Notes: generated by a model not told the origin, from the letters alone. Positions 1 to 6,511 are shown, numbered from the stretch's first letter. The stretch is 6,888 nt of DNA from Hyphomicrobiales bacterium (GCA_025363375.1 JANYDZ010000307.1:1-6888), one strand, 5' to 3'. Made by a program: numbers and translations.

Positions 1-692
1 TCAAACCCGCCGCGCTCAATTGGCTCGGACATCGTGTCTCCCGCGACGCGCGCATAGGATTTTCGATTGTGCGCGTCGGCCGCCTGCACATGGCGGCGGG
101 CGCCCGCATCGGCCATTTCAACTGGATCGACGTGCGGCGCGCGGCGTTGCGGCGCGGGGCAAGCATCCAGTCGATGAATGTCGTCAAACGGGGTCTCTCG
201 CTTCGTCTCGCGGAAGGGGCGTCCATCGGCAACCGCAACGCGATTCTGCGGGGCTGGTCGCCCGCGCCCGTGCAGCCGGCGCTGCTGCGCATGGGCAAGC
301 TGGCGAAATTCACCAGCGGTCATTACGTGGAAATGTGCGCGTCCCTGTCGCTTGGCGATTATTCCACGGTCGCCGGCGTTGGCTCGCAATTCTGGACGCA
401 TGGATATGTCCATGCGGAAACAGGCCCTGAAAGGTGGCTTGTTGTTGGCCGCATCGACATTGGCGACAACGTCTATATCGGTTCGGGAAGCGTTGTGACC
501 TGCGGCGTGAGCATCGCCAGCGCGGTGACGCTTGGCGTCTGCTCCAGCGTTGTGAAATCGCTGACGCAGCCGGGCCTCTACGCCTCTCAGCCGTTGCGCT
601 ATTTCGACAGGCCGCCCTCCGCGAGACTCGCGGGACTTGAGCGCGTCGAGGGAGCGACGGCCGCGGACGCGCATTACCGCAGGACCGTCTGA
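1..692 (+). CDS. Hexapeptide-repeat (left-handed beta-helix) acyltransferase, 5'-truncated
   Basis: The frame is open from the left edge (first complete codon at position 3) to a TGA at 690-692, so about 229 C-terminal residues are visible and the true start lies outside. A GTG at 69 could be read as a start. The residues before it (DARIGFSIVRVG) already look like beta-helix coils, so I treat the gene as truncated. Coils with the IG-x-N and IG-x-G pattern recur (GARIGHFN, GASIGNRN, IDIGDNVYIGSGS). A WTHGYVH segment, with histidine codons at 399-401 and 411-413, resembles the active-site histidine loop of sugar O- or N-acetyltransferases in this fold. Known members move acetyl or other acyl groups from CoA to sugars in the cytoplasm. 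Decoration of a glycan precursor is inferred from the neighbouring genes. The acceptor cannot be read from the sequence. The last 30 or so residues form a non-repeat tail. The gene converges on the flippase-like gene with only 7 bp between them. Confidence 0.85.
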   Translation, partial: KPAALNWLGHRVSRDARIGFSIVRVGRLHMAAGARIGHFNWIDVRRAALRRGASIQSMNVVKRGLSLRLAEGASIGNRNAILRGWSPAPVQPALLRMGKLAKFTSGHYVEMCASLSLGDYSTVAGVGSQFWTHGYVHAETGPERWLVVGRIDIGDNVYIGSGSVVTCGVSIASAVTLGVCSSVVKSLTQPGLYASQPLRYFDRPPSARLAGLERVEGATAADAHYRRTV

Positions 693-699
693 GCCCGTT

Positions 700-2007
700 T
701 CAGCCAACCGCCATCGCCAGGCCCGCGCCTGCGACGATCGCCCCAACGCCGAAAGTGACCGCCGCCGTGCGCCGCAGGGGCACCCGCCGACGAAGCAGCG
801 CCAGGTGAATCGCGCCGCAATGTGCGATCTGCTGCGCCAGCAGAATGCCGGTCAGCGTCTGGAAATCGATATGCCCCGACCCGCGCCAAACCAGCGCGGT
901 GAAAAGCGCGCACAGCGCGACGCACAGACCCGCTTTCGTTGCGAACCAAGCGGCCCTGGCGCGGGCGATGCGCGATTCCGCGATGGCGCCGCCGATCCAG
1001 AAAAAGATCTGCGCCGGCACAAGCGCGACGGCGGGGCGCGCGTCGAGCAGATCCGCCTTGTCGCCGCCAGCCCAATGGAGGGCCAGCGTTTGTGGCGCGG
1101 CGAGGATGAACAACAGGGTCAACGCGCCGATGGCCGCGACGAGCCCGACGGCGATCGCGTCGAATCGGCGCGTCGGCATTTTGTACAGGCGCGCCGCAAA
1201 GCCCGTGGCGACGACGGCGTGAATCAACAGCAGGATGCTGGCGACGCGAAATGTGAAGGCGTAGGCGTAGACGTCCGCGTCGGCGAGCAGCGTCCCCATT
1301 GCGACCCGGCCGGAGGCGATGATCCACACGCCAACCAGCGATGACGCCACGAGCGGCAATCCGATCGACACGGCCTCAATCCAGCGGGCTCCAAGGTCCG
1401 GCGCCCGGCGCCGCCATGCGGCGACGCACGCGCCGCAAAAAACAGCCGCGGCGATCGCGGCGAGAATGGCGCCGCCGCGCGCGACATCGTCGCCCGCGCC
1501 GCCGAGCGCCAGCCCGCCGGCCACGAGCACCACGACGATTGTGGGCGCATGGTCGATCCAGACATTGAGGTTCGGCAAGGCGTGCGCGCGGGCGTAAGCG
1601 ACGCCCGATTGCTGCGCGGCGCAGAGCGCGAGAACCGCGGCTGCGATCAGGTATTTCGCATCGACGCCGAGCCGCCAGAAAATCAACGCCGCGAGCAAGG
1701 CGGCAAAAGCCACCGCGGCGGTCGAAGTCAACAGGAGATCGTCGATCTTGCGGCCTTGACGCATCAGCACGATCTGCATGACGGCTTGCGGCAGGCCGGC
1801 CATGGCGATCATCGCGGCAACGCTGGCAAAGGCGAGGCCGAATTCGACGGCGCTGTAGAGGCGCGGTCCAAGCGTCACCCCCAGCACGATGGGCCCGGCG
1901 AAAGCGATGCCTTTTCCAACCCCGAAATTGGCGAGATAAAGGTGGAACTTGCGGTCCAGCAGCAGACGCCGCGCGGGGCTCGGCGGGCGCGCCAGGGGCT
2001 CGCTCAT
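700..2007 (-). CDS. Polytopic membrane protein, probable polysaccharide flippase (Wzx/MATE-like)
   Basis: This 435-residue protein is almost entirely hydrophobic, with about 12 likely membrane segments. Approximate positions are residues 31-47, 54-76, 97-112, 118-136, 155-170, 178-197, 211-231, 249-270, 284-303, 326-343, 356-373 and 385-403, with one more at 414-433. Short Arg-rich loops lie between them. Size and layout fit the oligosaccharide flippase superfamily that moves lipid-linked repeat units across the inner membrane. The early VLGVTLGPRLYSAVEFGLAF stretch is the kind of first-helix region seen there, but I recognise no diagnostic motif, so the family call is inferred. I chose the ATG at 2005-2007 over an in-frame TTG at 2019. 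It overlaps the TGA of the upstream dioxygenase gene as ATGA, and no strong Shine-Dalgarno sequence precedes it, as expected for translational coupling. An uncharacterised glycan membrane protein is the main alternative. Confidence 0.65.
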   Translation of the reverse strand: MSEPLARPPSPARRLLLDRKFHLYLANFGVGKGIAFAGPIVLGVTLGPRLYSAVEFGLAFASVAAMIAMAGLPQAVMQIVLMRQGRKIDDLLLTSTAAVAFAALLAALIFWRLGVDAKYLIAAAVLALCAAQQSGVAYARAHALPNLNVWIDHAPTIVVVLVAGGLALGGAGDDVARGGAILAAIAAAVFCGACVAAWRRRAPDLGARWIEAVSIGLPLVASSLVGVWIIASGRVAMGTLLADADVYAYAFTFRVASILLLIHAVVATGFAARLYKMPTRRFDAIAVGLVAAIGALTLLFILAAPQTLALHWAGGDKADLLDARPAVALVPAQIFFWIGGAIAESRIARARAAWFATKAGLCVALCALFTALVWRGSGHIDFQTLTGILLAQQIAHCGAIHLALLRRRVPLRRTAAVTFGVGAIVAGAGLAMAVG

Positions 2008-2918
2008 GCGCCGCGGCAATAGATCCGGTTGCTGAAGGCGTCGAGATCGAGCCCGCGCGCTTTCGCGTCAACAAACGGCGCCTTTGGCCCGTAGATGGTT
2101 TCGCGCAGCGAAAACAGCACCTGAAAGATCAGTCGGGGCCTGGAAATGGGCGGATAACCGCGATGGAAGCCATAGGTCTTTTCAAGGAAAGCCGTGCCTG
2201 CGGGACCCACAAAACGCACCTCGTTCTGCTTGCCGAGCGCCGCGTGAACTTCGCTGTCGTCGTAGCGGCGGATGGTCGTGCAGCGATCGACGAGATGCGA
2301 GCCTTTCATGAAAACATGCGGCCCCGCCTCTTCATCGACATCCGTCAAATAGACGAACAGTTTGATGAAATCGATATCGTCGACGTCGCGATGAAATTTC
2401 TCGGCGTGCTGCGCGGTTCCGTCGCCTGCCGGCACCGACCACCATGCGGTCATGTAGGAGATCGTCGGTTTCGCGCCAAGATTGGCGGCGACGGTTTCCA
2501 TGAGGGCCGGCAGGTTGGCGATCTCCAGCGCATGCGGCGCGTTGGCGACGCAATCATGGCCGAAGAACGCCACATGGGTTCCCGGCGGCGCGTTTTGCGG
2601 GCCTGTAAAGGCGCCCAGTTCCGGCCGGTAGGCGTCGGCGCAGGATTGCGTCTCGAACCAGCCGCGCATGTCCGCGATCCATTGATCGGGTATCAGCGAA
2701 GGCGTCATCACGAATCCGTCGCGCTGCAGGACACGCGCGCGCTCCAGCGCCTCGCCGCCGACATTGTTTTCGAAACGCGGCAGGCGCGCCGCGTGACGGC
2801 TGGCAAGATCAAGGCGCCGCGGCACGTCCTTCACGGCGCGCTGCAACCAGAAGGAGCGGTGCCGCGCCTCGCGTAGACTGACCGCGATCCTGGCGGCTTT
2901 TACGACCTTTGACAGCAT
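2004..2918 (-). CDS. Phytanoyl-CoA dioxygenase (PhyH) family protein, Fe(II)/2-oxoglutarate type
   Basis: This 304-residue protein has the signature of the PhyH branch of non-haem iron dioxygenases. Near its middle is FHRDVDD, where His176 and Asp178 give the HxD iron pair. GPHVFMKGSH (199-208) is the typical loop after it. A distal GFHRG with His252 supplies the third iron ligand, and Arg260 or Arg262 is a candidate for binding the 2-oxoglutarate carboxylate. RDGFVMTPSLIPDQW (66-80) matches the usual N-terminal start of the fold. Known relatives hydroxylate acyl-CoAs, amino acids or secondary metabolites using 2-oxoglutarate and O2. The substrate here cannot be read. The ATG at 2916-2918 is the first good start, though its ribosome binding site is weak (a G-rich stretch). 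The gene is first of a two-gene unit with the flippase-like gene and diverges from the small acyltransferase, which suggests a job on a glycan or lipid precursor. That job is inference. Confidence 0.85.
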   Translation of the reverse strand: MLSKVVKAARIAVSLREARHRSFWLQRAVKDVPRRLDLASRHAARLPRFENNVGGEALERARVLQRDGFVMTPSLIPDQWIADMRGWFETQSCADAYRPELGAFTGPQNAPPGTHVAFFGHDCVANAPHALEIANLPALMETVAANLGAKPTISYMTAWWSVPAGDGTAQHAEKFHRDVDDIDFIKLFVYLTDVDEEAGPHVFMKGSHLVDRCTTIRRYDDSEVHAALGKQNEVRFVGPAGTAFLEKTYGFHRGYPPISRPRLIFQVLFSLRETIYGPKAPFVDAKARGLDLDAFSNRIYCRGA

Positions 2919-3019
2919 CGCCGCGGCCCGCTTTTGTCGGACGAATCAATACAATAACATGTCGCATATCGACCGAGTCGCGGCAATCGCCGGCGCGCGG
3001 GCGTTGCGGAAAATCTCGC
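2919..3019. promoter_or_regulatory. Divergent intergenic region between dioxygenase and acyltransferase genes
   Basis: About 100 bp separates the two divergent starts and should carry both promoters. The only AT-rich part is roughly 2941-2970. On the + strand it includes TACAAT (2950-2955), a 5-of-6 match to a sigma-70 -10 box, but no good -35 lies at the right distance. The perfect TTGACA at 2909-2914 is 35 bp away from it and lies inside the dioxygenase coding start, so I do not pair the two. On the - strand no clear box pair is visible. Confidence 0.35.
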
Positions 3020-3526
3020 GTGAAAGCCTTTCTCAAATCGGTTCTCAAAGCCGCGCCGGTCCGCTGGCTTATGGCGGTGTGCGCCCGCGTGGCCGCCCAT
3101 AGCGGGCGCGCGGCGAGCCTTGTCGTGGCGAGCTACTACTTTCCGGACGCCTTCGATCTCGTGTGTCACTGGAGCGTACGCGTCAAATATCGCGAGCGCG
3201 TCGTCATGGGCGCGAATGTCGTGCTTGGTCCACATTCGATTATCGGCGCCCATGGCGGCATCGTGCTTGGGGATCGCGTGCATCTGTCCGAGGGAGTCGT
3301 CATCGAGACCGCGGGGCTGGATTTTTCGGGCGCGCCGCCTTACCCGCACAAAACCAGGCCGATCGAAATCGGCGCGGGCGTGTGGATCGGAACGAGGGCC
3401 ATTGTGCTGGCCGGGGTTCGCATCGGCGCCGGCGCCGTCATAGGCGCGGGCGCGATCGTCACCCGCGATGTCGCCGCCGGATGCGTCCATGTGGGGCGCG
3501 GCGGGCCGGCGATTCCAGCCGCCTAG
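3020..3526 (+). CDS. Small hexapeptide-repeat acetyltransferase (WcaF/maltose acetyltransferase-like)
   Basis: This 168-residue protein is made largely of left-handed beta-helix coils. VVMGANVVLGPHSIIG (61-76) and GGIVLGDRVHLSEGVVI (79-95) are followed by the family hallmark RPIEIGAGVWIG (113-124), then AGVRIGAGAVIGAGAIVTRDV (131-151). This order is that of CoA-dependent acetyltransferases such as the colanic acid and maltose O-acetyltransferases. His110 in YPHK is the best active-site candidate; the THDH-like loop of maltose acetyltransferase is replaced by ETAGLD. I chose the GTG at 3020-3022 because GGAAA lies 7 nt upstream. The frame is open further up, to a TTG at 2909, but that would overlap the divergent gene's start. 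An ATG at 3071 would cut the N-terminal helix. The gene lies between the dioxygenase and phosphotransferase genes and converges on the latter with an 18-bp gap. O-acetylation of a glycan intermediate is inferred. Confidence 0.85.
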   Translation: MKAFLKSVLKAAPVRWLMAVCARVAAHSGRAASLVVASYYFPDAFDLVCHWSVRVKYRERVVMGANVVLGPHSIIGAHGGIVLGDRVHLSEGVVIETAGLDFSGAPPYPHKTRPIEIGAGVWIGTRAIVLAGVRIGAGAVIGAGAIVTRDVAAGCVHVGRGGPAIPAA

Positions 3527-3544
3527 TGTTCGGGCGCGCGGCGA

Positions 3545-5110
3545 TCAAACGGCGTTCTTGCCGATGATTATCACGCCGATGGTTCTGATGATGATCGACA
3601 GGTCGAGCGCGAAGCTCCAGTGTTTGATGTACCAGAGGTCGAGATCGACCCGCGTTTGAATTTTGTCGATCGTGTCGGTGATGCCCCGGGCGCCCCGCAC
3701 CTGCGCCCATCCGGTGATGCCGGATTTCACGTGCGAACGGAATGCGTAGTTTTCGACGCATTTCAAAAAGTAGTCGTCGTGCGCCGAAGCGTGCGGCCGC
3801 GGCCCGACGACGGACATGTCGCCGATCAGCACGTTGAGAAATTGCGGCATTTCGTCGATGCTGGACTTGCGCAGCCATGCGCCGACCCTGGTGACGCGAT
3901 GGTCGTCTTTCCTGGCCTGGGTGACGACCGCGCCATCTTCAAGAACGCTCATCGTTCGAAATTTGAAAATGCGGAAGGGTTGGCCGTTAAAGCCGTGGCG
4001 CGTCTGGATGAAAAAGGCCGGTCCGCGCGTCTCCAGCTTGACGGCGAGCGCCACGAGGACAAAAAGCGGCGACAGCGCCAGCAGAACGAGGGCCGAGAAA
4101 ATGATATCGAAGCCGCGTTTGAGGGCGCGTTCGGCCGGGCTTAACGGAGGCCCCTGAACTTCGACGGCAAGGCTGGAGCCAAGTTCGTACCAGGGGTTGC
4201 GGATCAGCGCAGCCGTGGCTTCATCGGGCAACAGCGTCACAGGGACTGGGAAAACCCGCAATTGCCTGGCGACGCCGCCGATATCCACATCCTGTCCAAG
4301 GGGAGGAATGAGAAAAATGTCGTCAATCGGCTTGCCGTGCAGAGCGTTGACAGCTTGAAGCAATGTCGCGCTCGATTTCTCGGCGTTGGAATTGAGCACG
4401 AAGCGATGCGTAACAATGTAGCCGTGGCGCGAGAGGTCGGTGGAAATGGCCTGCGTCAGGGGAGAATCCCAGGTGATAACAACGGCATTGCGGCCCCTGA
4501 GCGAGCCTTTTGAAAGCGCGCGCGGCAAAAAGAACCGCCAGAACGCGCGGTGGACAAGCAGCATGCAGCCGCCGATGCCCCAGAAAAGCAGGACGGTTCC
4601 GCGTGATAATTCCTTCCCGACGCCCCAGGCGAACACGCCGCTGGCAAGAAGAAAGAAAGTTCCGCACCAGGCTCCGGCCAGGTTTTGAAACTGTTCGTGC
4701 CAGCGCGTCAGCATTTCAGGATTGTATAGTTTGCGGGCCCAGGTTGCGGATACGAAGATGGCCGCGACAAAAACCGCGGTGGCGAAGTCGCGCGACAGCT
4801 CGCCGGCCATGGTTACGCCGAAAAATTGATAGACAGAGCTCGACACGACCGCCGCGCCTGAAATCAGCAGGAAATCTATACACATCGCGAAGGCCGCTAT
4901 CTCGCGATAGGAAATCGGCAAATGCGTTACATGAGGCTTCCCGGCGTCGGCGAGCGCTTCGATCGCGGCCGCGTTGTCAACCAGTTCCTGAGGCGACGCG
5001 GGATCATTTGCAGGCATACAAGGGGGACTTTTTTCCAGATACGGAACATCAACAATTGTATCATATCGCATGGTTTCGCGGCGTATTGATTTTTCGACAA
5101 AATTGGTCAC
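3545..5110 (-). CDS. Undecaprenyl-phosphate sugar-1-phosphate transferase (WcaJ-type glycan initiation enzyme)
   Basis: This 521-residue protein has the full three-part layout of polyprenyl glycosylphosphotransferases. A cytoplasmic N-terminal stretch (1-70) leads to four likely membrane helices (71-93, 108-124, 147-165, 172-187). A soluble Rossmann-like middle domain (about 207-320) follows. The C-terminal bacterial sugar transferase domain (328-521) has a membrane-embedded helix at 335-357. Conserved landmarks are KRGFDI, FKFRTM (382-387), SIDEMPQ with Asp419-Glu420 as catalytic acidic residues, VVGPRPH (434-440) and GITGWAQVRG (464-473). Known relatives transfer glucose- or galactose-1-phosphate from the UDP-sugar to undecaprenyl phosphate, the first membrane step of exopolysaccharide synthesis. 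The PRPHAxAHD form is closest to what I know of WcaJ; the sugar cannot be fixed from sequence. I chose the GTG at 5108-5110 because GAGG lies 8 nt upstream. An ATG at 5071 would drop 13 residues and has a poor ribosome site. Confidence 0.93.
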   Translation of the reverse strand: MTNFVEKSIRRETMRYDTIVDVPYLEKSPPCMPANDPASPQELVDNAAAIEALADAGKPHVTHLPISYREIAAFAMCIDFLLISGAAVVSSSVYQFFGVTMAGELSRDFATAVFVAAIFVSATWARKLYNPEMLTRWHEQFQNLAGAWCGTFFLLASGVFAWGVGKELSRGTVLLFWGIGGCMLLVHRAFWRFFLPRALSKGSLRGRNAVVITWDSPLTQAISTDLSRHGYIVTHRFVLNSNAEKSSATLLQAVNALHGKPIDDIFLIPPLGQDVDIGGVARQLRVFPVPVTLLPDEATAALIRNPWYELGSSLAVEVQGPPLSPAERALKRGFDIIFSALVLLALSPLFVLVALAVKLETRGPAFFIQTRHGFNGQPFRIFKFRTMSVLEDGAVVTQARKDDHRVTRVGAWLRKSSIDEMPQFLNVLIGDMSVVGPRPHASAHDDYFLKCVENYAFRSHVKSGITGWAQVRGARGITDTIDKIQTRVDLDLWYIKHWSFALDLSIIIRTIGVIIIGKNAV

Positions 5111-5131
5111 GCCGGGAACCTCAGGAGATGA

Positions 5132-5168
5132 CTGACTAATATTAGCTCATCTGGCCCGGACTTTTCAA
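5132..5168 (-). promoter_or_regulatory. Candidate sigma-70 promoter with operator-like palindrome, upstream of the phosphotransferase gene
   Basis: Read on the - strand, TTGAAA (5163-5168, 5 of 6 to the -35 consensus) lies 18 bp before TAATAT (5139-5144, 4 of 6 to the -10 consensus). Initiation would fall near 5132, leaving a leader of about 20 nt that carries the GAGG ribosome site. The perfect palindrome CTAATATTAG (5136-5145) covers the -10. Its flanks TGA and TCA also match if one base is bulged (5133-5149), so a repressor or other dimeric regulator could bind here. The boxes are seen in the sequence; promoter activity is inferred. Confidence 0.45.
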
Positions 5169-5421
5169 CTCTTGTCGAAAATAGAATTTTGCAAAACGTC
5201 GAGGCTCCCTCAGGCAACCCTCATGTGAAGATAATTCCGCAGACGCGCGGCTGTCGTCGGCTTTTCCCAGCTGCGCCGCAACCGGCGAGCCCGGCCGCTT
5301 TCGTCAGGCGCAAGCCTGTGCCGGCGCCGCCACGACGGTTCGATGATCGGGACGCAAATCAGAGGGCGGGAGGCGCAATGGCCCCTTGCCGCGTCAAAAC
5401 GCCTGTCGCGGGGAGGTTCGG
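5169..5421. other. Non-coding gap between phosphotransferase and binding-protein genes
   Basis: Together with the promoter above, this makes a 311-bp stretch without a gene. The part near 5176-5200 is AT-rich and holds the perfect palindrome TTTTGCAAAA (5187-5196), about 20 bp upstream of the -35 of the phosphotransferase promoter. The rest is GC-rich, with a small hairpin at 5305-5318. The only open frame on the + strand (from 5189) is Pro/Arg-rich, starts with TTG and runs into the 3' end of the binding-protein gene, so I do not call it. No terminator with a T-run is visible for the binding-protein gene, which ends at 5422. Confidence 0.5.
5305..5318. repeat. Short GC hairpin with GCAA loop
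   Basis: CAGGC and GCCTG form a perfect 5-bp stem around a GCAA tetraloop on the + strand; the - strand loop would be TTGC. An outer CCGGC (5291-5295) could pair with GCCGG (5320-5324) around an uneven internal loop. No T-run follows on either strand, so a rho-independent terminator is not supported. It lies about 100 bp downstream of the binding-protein stop and might act as an mRNA 3'-end structure. It could also be chance in GC-rich DNA. Confidence 0.3.
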
Positions 5422-6375
5422 TTACCTGGCGTAAAATTTCAAAAACTCGTCCAACTGTTCCTTGGTGAAGGGAGCGTTGATGAATTTCAGCGAGAGCGCG
5501 TCCGCCATGGCGTTTTCGAGCCCGGAAAGGCGCTTTGTCGAGAGATTGTTGATGGGGAAGTATTCGTCTCGAATCGTTTTTGCCTGCTCCTCGCTAATTC
5601 CCGCAAATTCGGCGTAGATTTTCAGGGCGGCGGAATCCGCATACATCCATGCGATGGTTTCGTCATAGCCGGCGAGAAAACGCTTCAACTGATCGGGTTT
5701 CCTGGTCAGCGTGTCGAGGCTGGCGAAGTTCATCCGCACGGTCTGGTTGCGAAAAGCCTCGAGATCGCTCTCGCGCGCAATCATGCGTACGCGGCCAGCT
5801 TTCAGGTCGTCGACGACGTAGGGGGGCGCCGCCCAACCGATATCGATCTGTCCCGACATGACCTGCGTGAAGGTCGCGGGGGCGGCGCCCGCGGCCACGG
5901 CCTTGATATTGATCCCCGACTGGCGAATGAGGGCGAGAGCCCCGAGGTTCGAGGACGACCCGTTGGACGAATAGGCCATCGTCTTGCCCGCCGCGTCCTT
6001 CAAGGTCTTGATGGGCGAATTTGCCGGCACATACCAGAAAATATCGTCGGCGCCGGTCATCGAACTTGAGAAGGGCCGGATCGGCGCGCCCTTGGAGAAC
6101 GCCGCCATGATGCCGCTGGTGCCCGTGGCGAGGCCAAGATCGAGACTGCCGGAGATAACGCCCTGCATGGTTTCGCCAGCGCCCGCCGTGTAGAGCATCT
6201 CAAGCGTGAGGCCATGCTTTGCAAAAATGCCGGCCTTCTGGCCGATGTCGGGGATCGAAGTATCCCAATTGCCCCGCTGGGGCACGCCCAGCCGGAGCAG
6301 ATCGGCCGCGCTTGCCGGCGCAGCGCAGGGCATCAAGAGGGTCAGGAGCGCAAAAAGTCTTGGCAGAAGCGACAT
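5422..6375 (-). CDS. ABC transporter substrate-binding protein, NMT1/SsuA-TauA type, exported
   Basis: This 317-residue periplasmic protein begins with a typical Sec signal peptide: MSLLPR, a Leu-rich core to about residue 15, and an ASA|A cleavage site near residue 23. The mature part opens with LRLGVPQRGNWD. It continues with GQKAGIFAKHGLTLEM (45-60), GETMQGVISGSLDLGLATG (67-85), and a second-lobe SGQIDIGWAAPP stretch (174-185). The pairing of 'G.F.KhGL' with 'G.lDlg' is the pattern of binding proteins for nitrate, sulfonates, taurine, thiamine precursors and other small organic ligands. The ligand cannot be told from sequence. The ATG at 6373-6375 is certain: AGGAG lies 6 nt upstream and the signal peptide starts there, although the frame stays open 55 codons further up. 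Permease and ATPase genes are not next to it. The gene lies between an aldo/keto reductase gene and the glycan genes, all on the - strand here, with gaps that argue for its own promoter. Confidence 0.9.
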   Translation of the reverse strand: MSLLPRLFALLTLLMPCAAPASAADLLRLGVPQRGNWDTSIPDIGQKAGIFAKHGLTLEMLYTAGAGETMQGVISGSLDLGLATGTSGIMAAFSKGAPIRPFSSSMTGADDIFWYVPANSPIKTLKDAAGKTMAYSSNGSSSNLGALALIRQSGINIKAVAAGAAPATFTQVMSGQIDIGWAAPPYVVDDLKAGRVRMIARESDLEAFRNQTVRMNFASLDTLTRKPDQLKRFLAGYDETIAWMYADSAALKIYAEFAGISEEQAKTIRDEYFPINNLSTKRLSGLENAMADALSLKFINAPFTKEQLDEFLKFYAR

Positions 6376-6380
6376 GAATA

Positions 6381-6385
6381 TCTCC
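6381..6385 (-). promoter_or_regulatory. Strong Shine-Dalgarno site of the binding-protein gene
   Basis: On the - strand the sequence is TGAGGAGATATTC followed by ATG, so AGGAG is spaced 6 nt from the start codon. It decides the start at 6375 against the longer open frame, and it is the strongest ribosome site in the window. Confidence 0.85.
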
Positions 6386-6442
6386 TCATAAATCTTGCAA
6401 CCGACCGGCTGCCCTGGTTGCCCGGCGCAAGGGAATCGCAAA

Positions 6443-6473
6443 TTCATACTGGGCGAATCGGGAAAGATGTCAA
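6443..6473 (-). promoter_or_regulatory. Candidate sigma-70 promoter of the binding-protein gene
   Basis: On the - strand a perfect TTGACA (6468-6473) is followed after 19 bp by TATGAA (6443-6448), 4 of 6 to the -10 consensus. Transcription would begin near 6436, giving a leader of about 60 nt that includes the AGGAG site. The 19-bp spacer is longer than the usual 17 bp, a feature sometimes seen at activator-dependent promoters. The boxes are seen in the sequence; activity is inferred. Confidence 0.45.
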
Positions 6474-6496
6474 TGTTTGTAGGAAAAAATATTTTA

Positions 6497-6511
6497 TAAG
6501 ATATTATCTTA
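6497..6511. promoter_or_regulatory. AT-rich 15-bp palindrome upstream of the binding-protein promoter
   Basis: TAAGATATTATCTTA is a perfect inverted repeat with 7-bp arms and a single central base. It lies in a strikingly AT-rich island (about 6477-6513) within otherwise GC-rich DNA, 23 bp upstream of the candidate -35, where an activator would bind. It also lies about 20 bp past the stop of the aldo/keto reductase gene. On the - strand a run of six T follows some 10 bp later, so a weak terminator is the other reading. The stem is all A/T except one G-C pair and has almost no loop, which makes a DNA-binding site more likely. Confidence 0.4.

Noticed and set aside
637..1344. Long + strand open frame opposite the flippase-like gene
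   Set aside because: Its translation is Arg/Gln/Asp-rich and low in hydrophobic order, typical of the antisense of a GC-rich membrane-protein gene. The - strand frame has clear membrane helices.
1376..2074. Long - strand open frame overlapping the flippase-like gene in another frame
   Set aside because: Arg/Ala-rich shadow crossing the ATGA junction of two well-supported genes, with no recognisable domain.
2909..2914. Perfect TTGACA near the divergent intergenic region
   Set aside because: No -10 box lies 16-19 bp downstream, and the hexamer is inside the first codons of the dioxygenase gene.
4510..5139. + strand open frame opposite the phosphotransferase gene
   Set aside because: Very Arg-rich antisense translation with no domain, lying over the conserved membrane region of the real gene.
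5189..5434. 81-codon + strand frame in the non-coding gap
   Set aside because: TTG start without a convincing ribosome site, Pro/Arg-rich composition, and overlap with the 3' end of the binding-protein gene.
6320..6331. Possible lipoprotein cysteine in LLMPCAAP of the binding protein
   Set aside because: Proline directly before the cysteine does not fit a lipobox, while ASA|A further on is a good signal peptidase I site.
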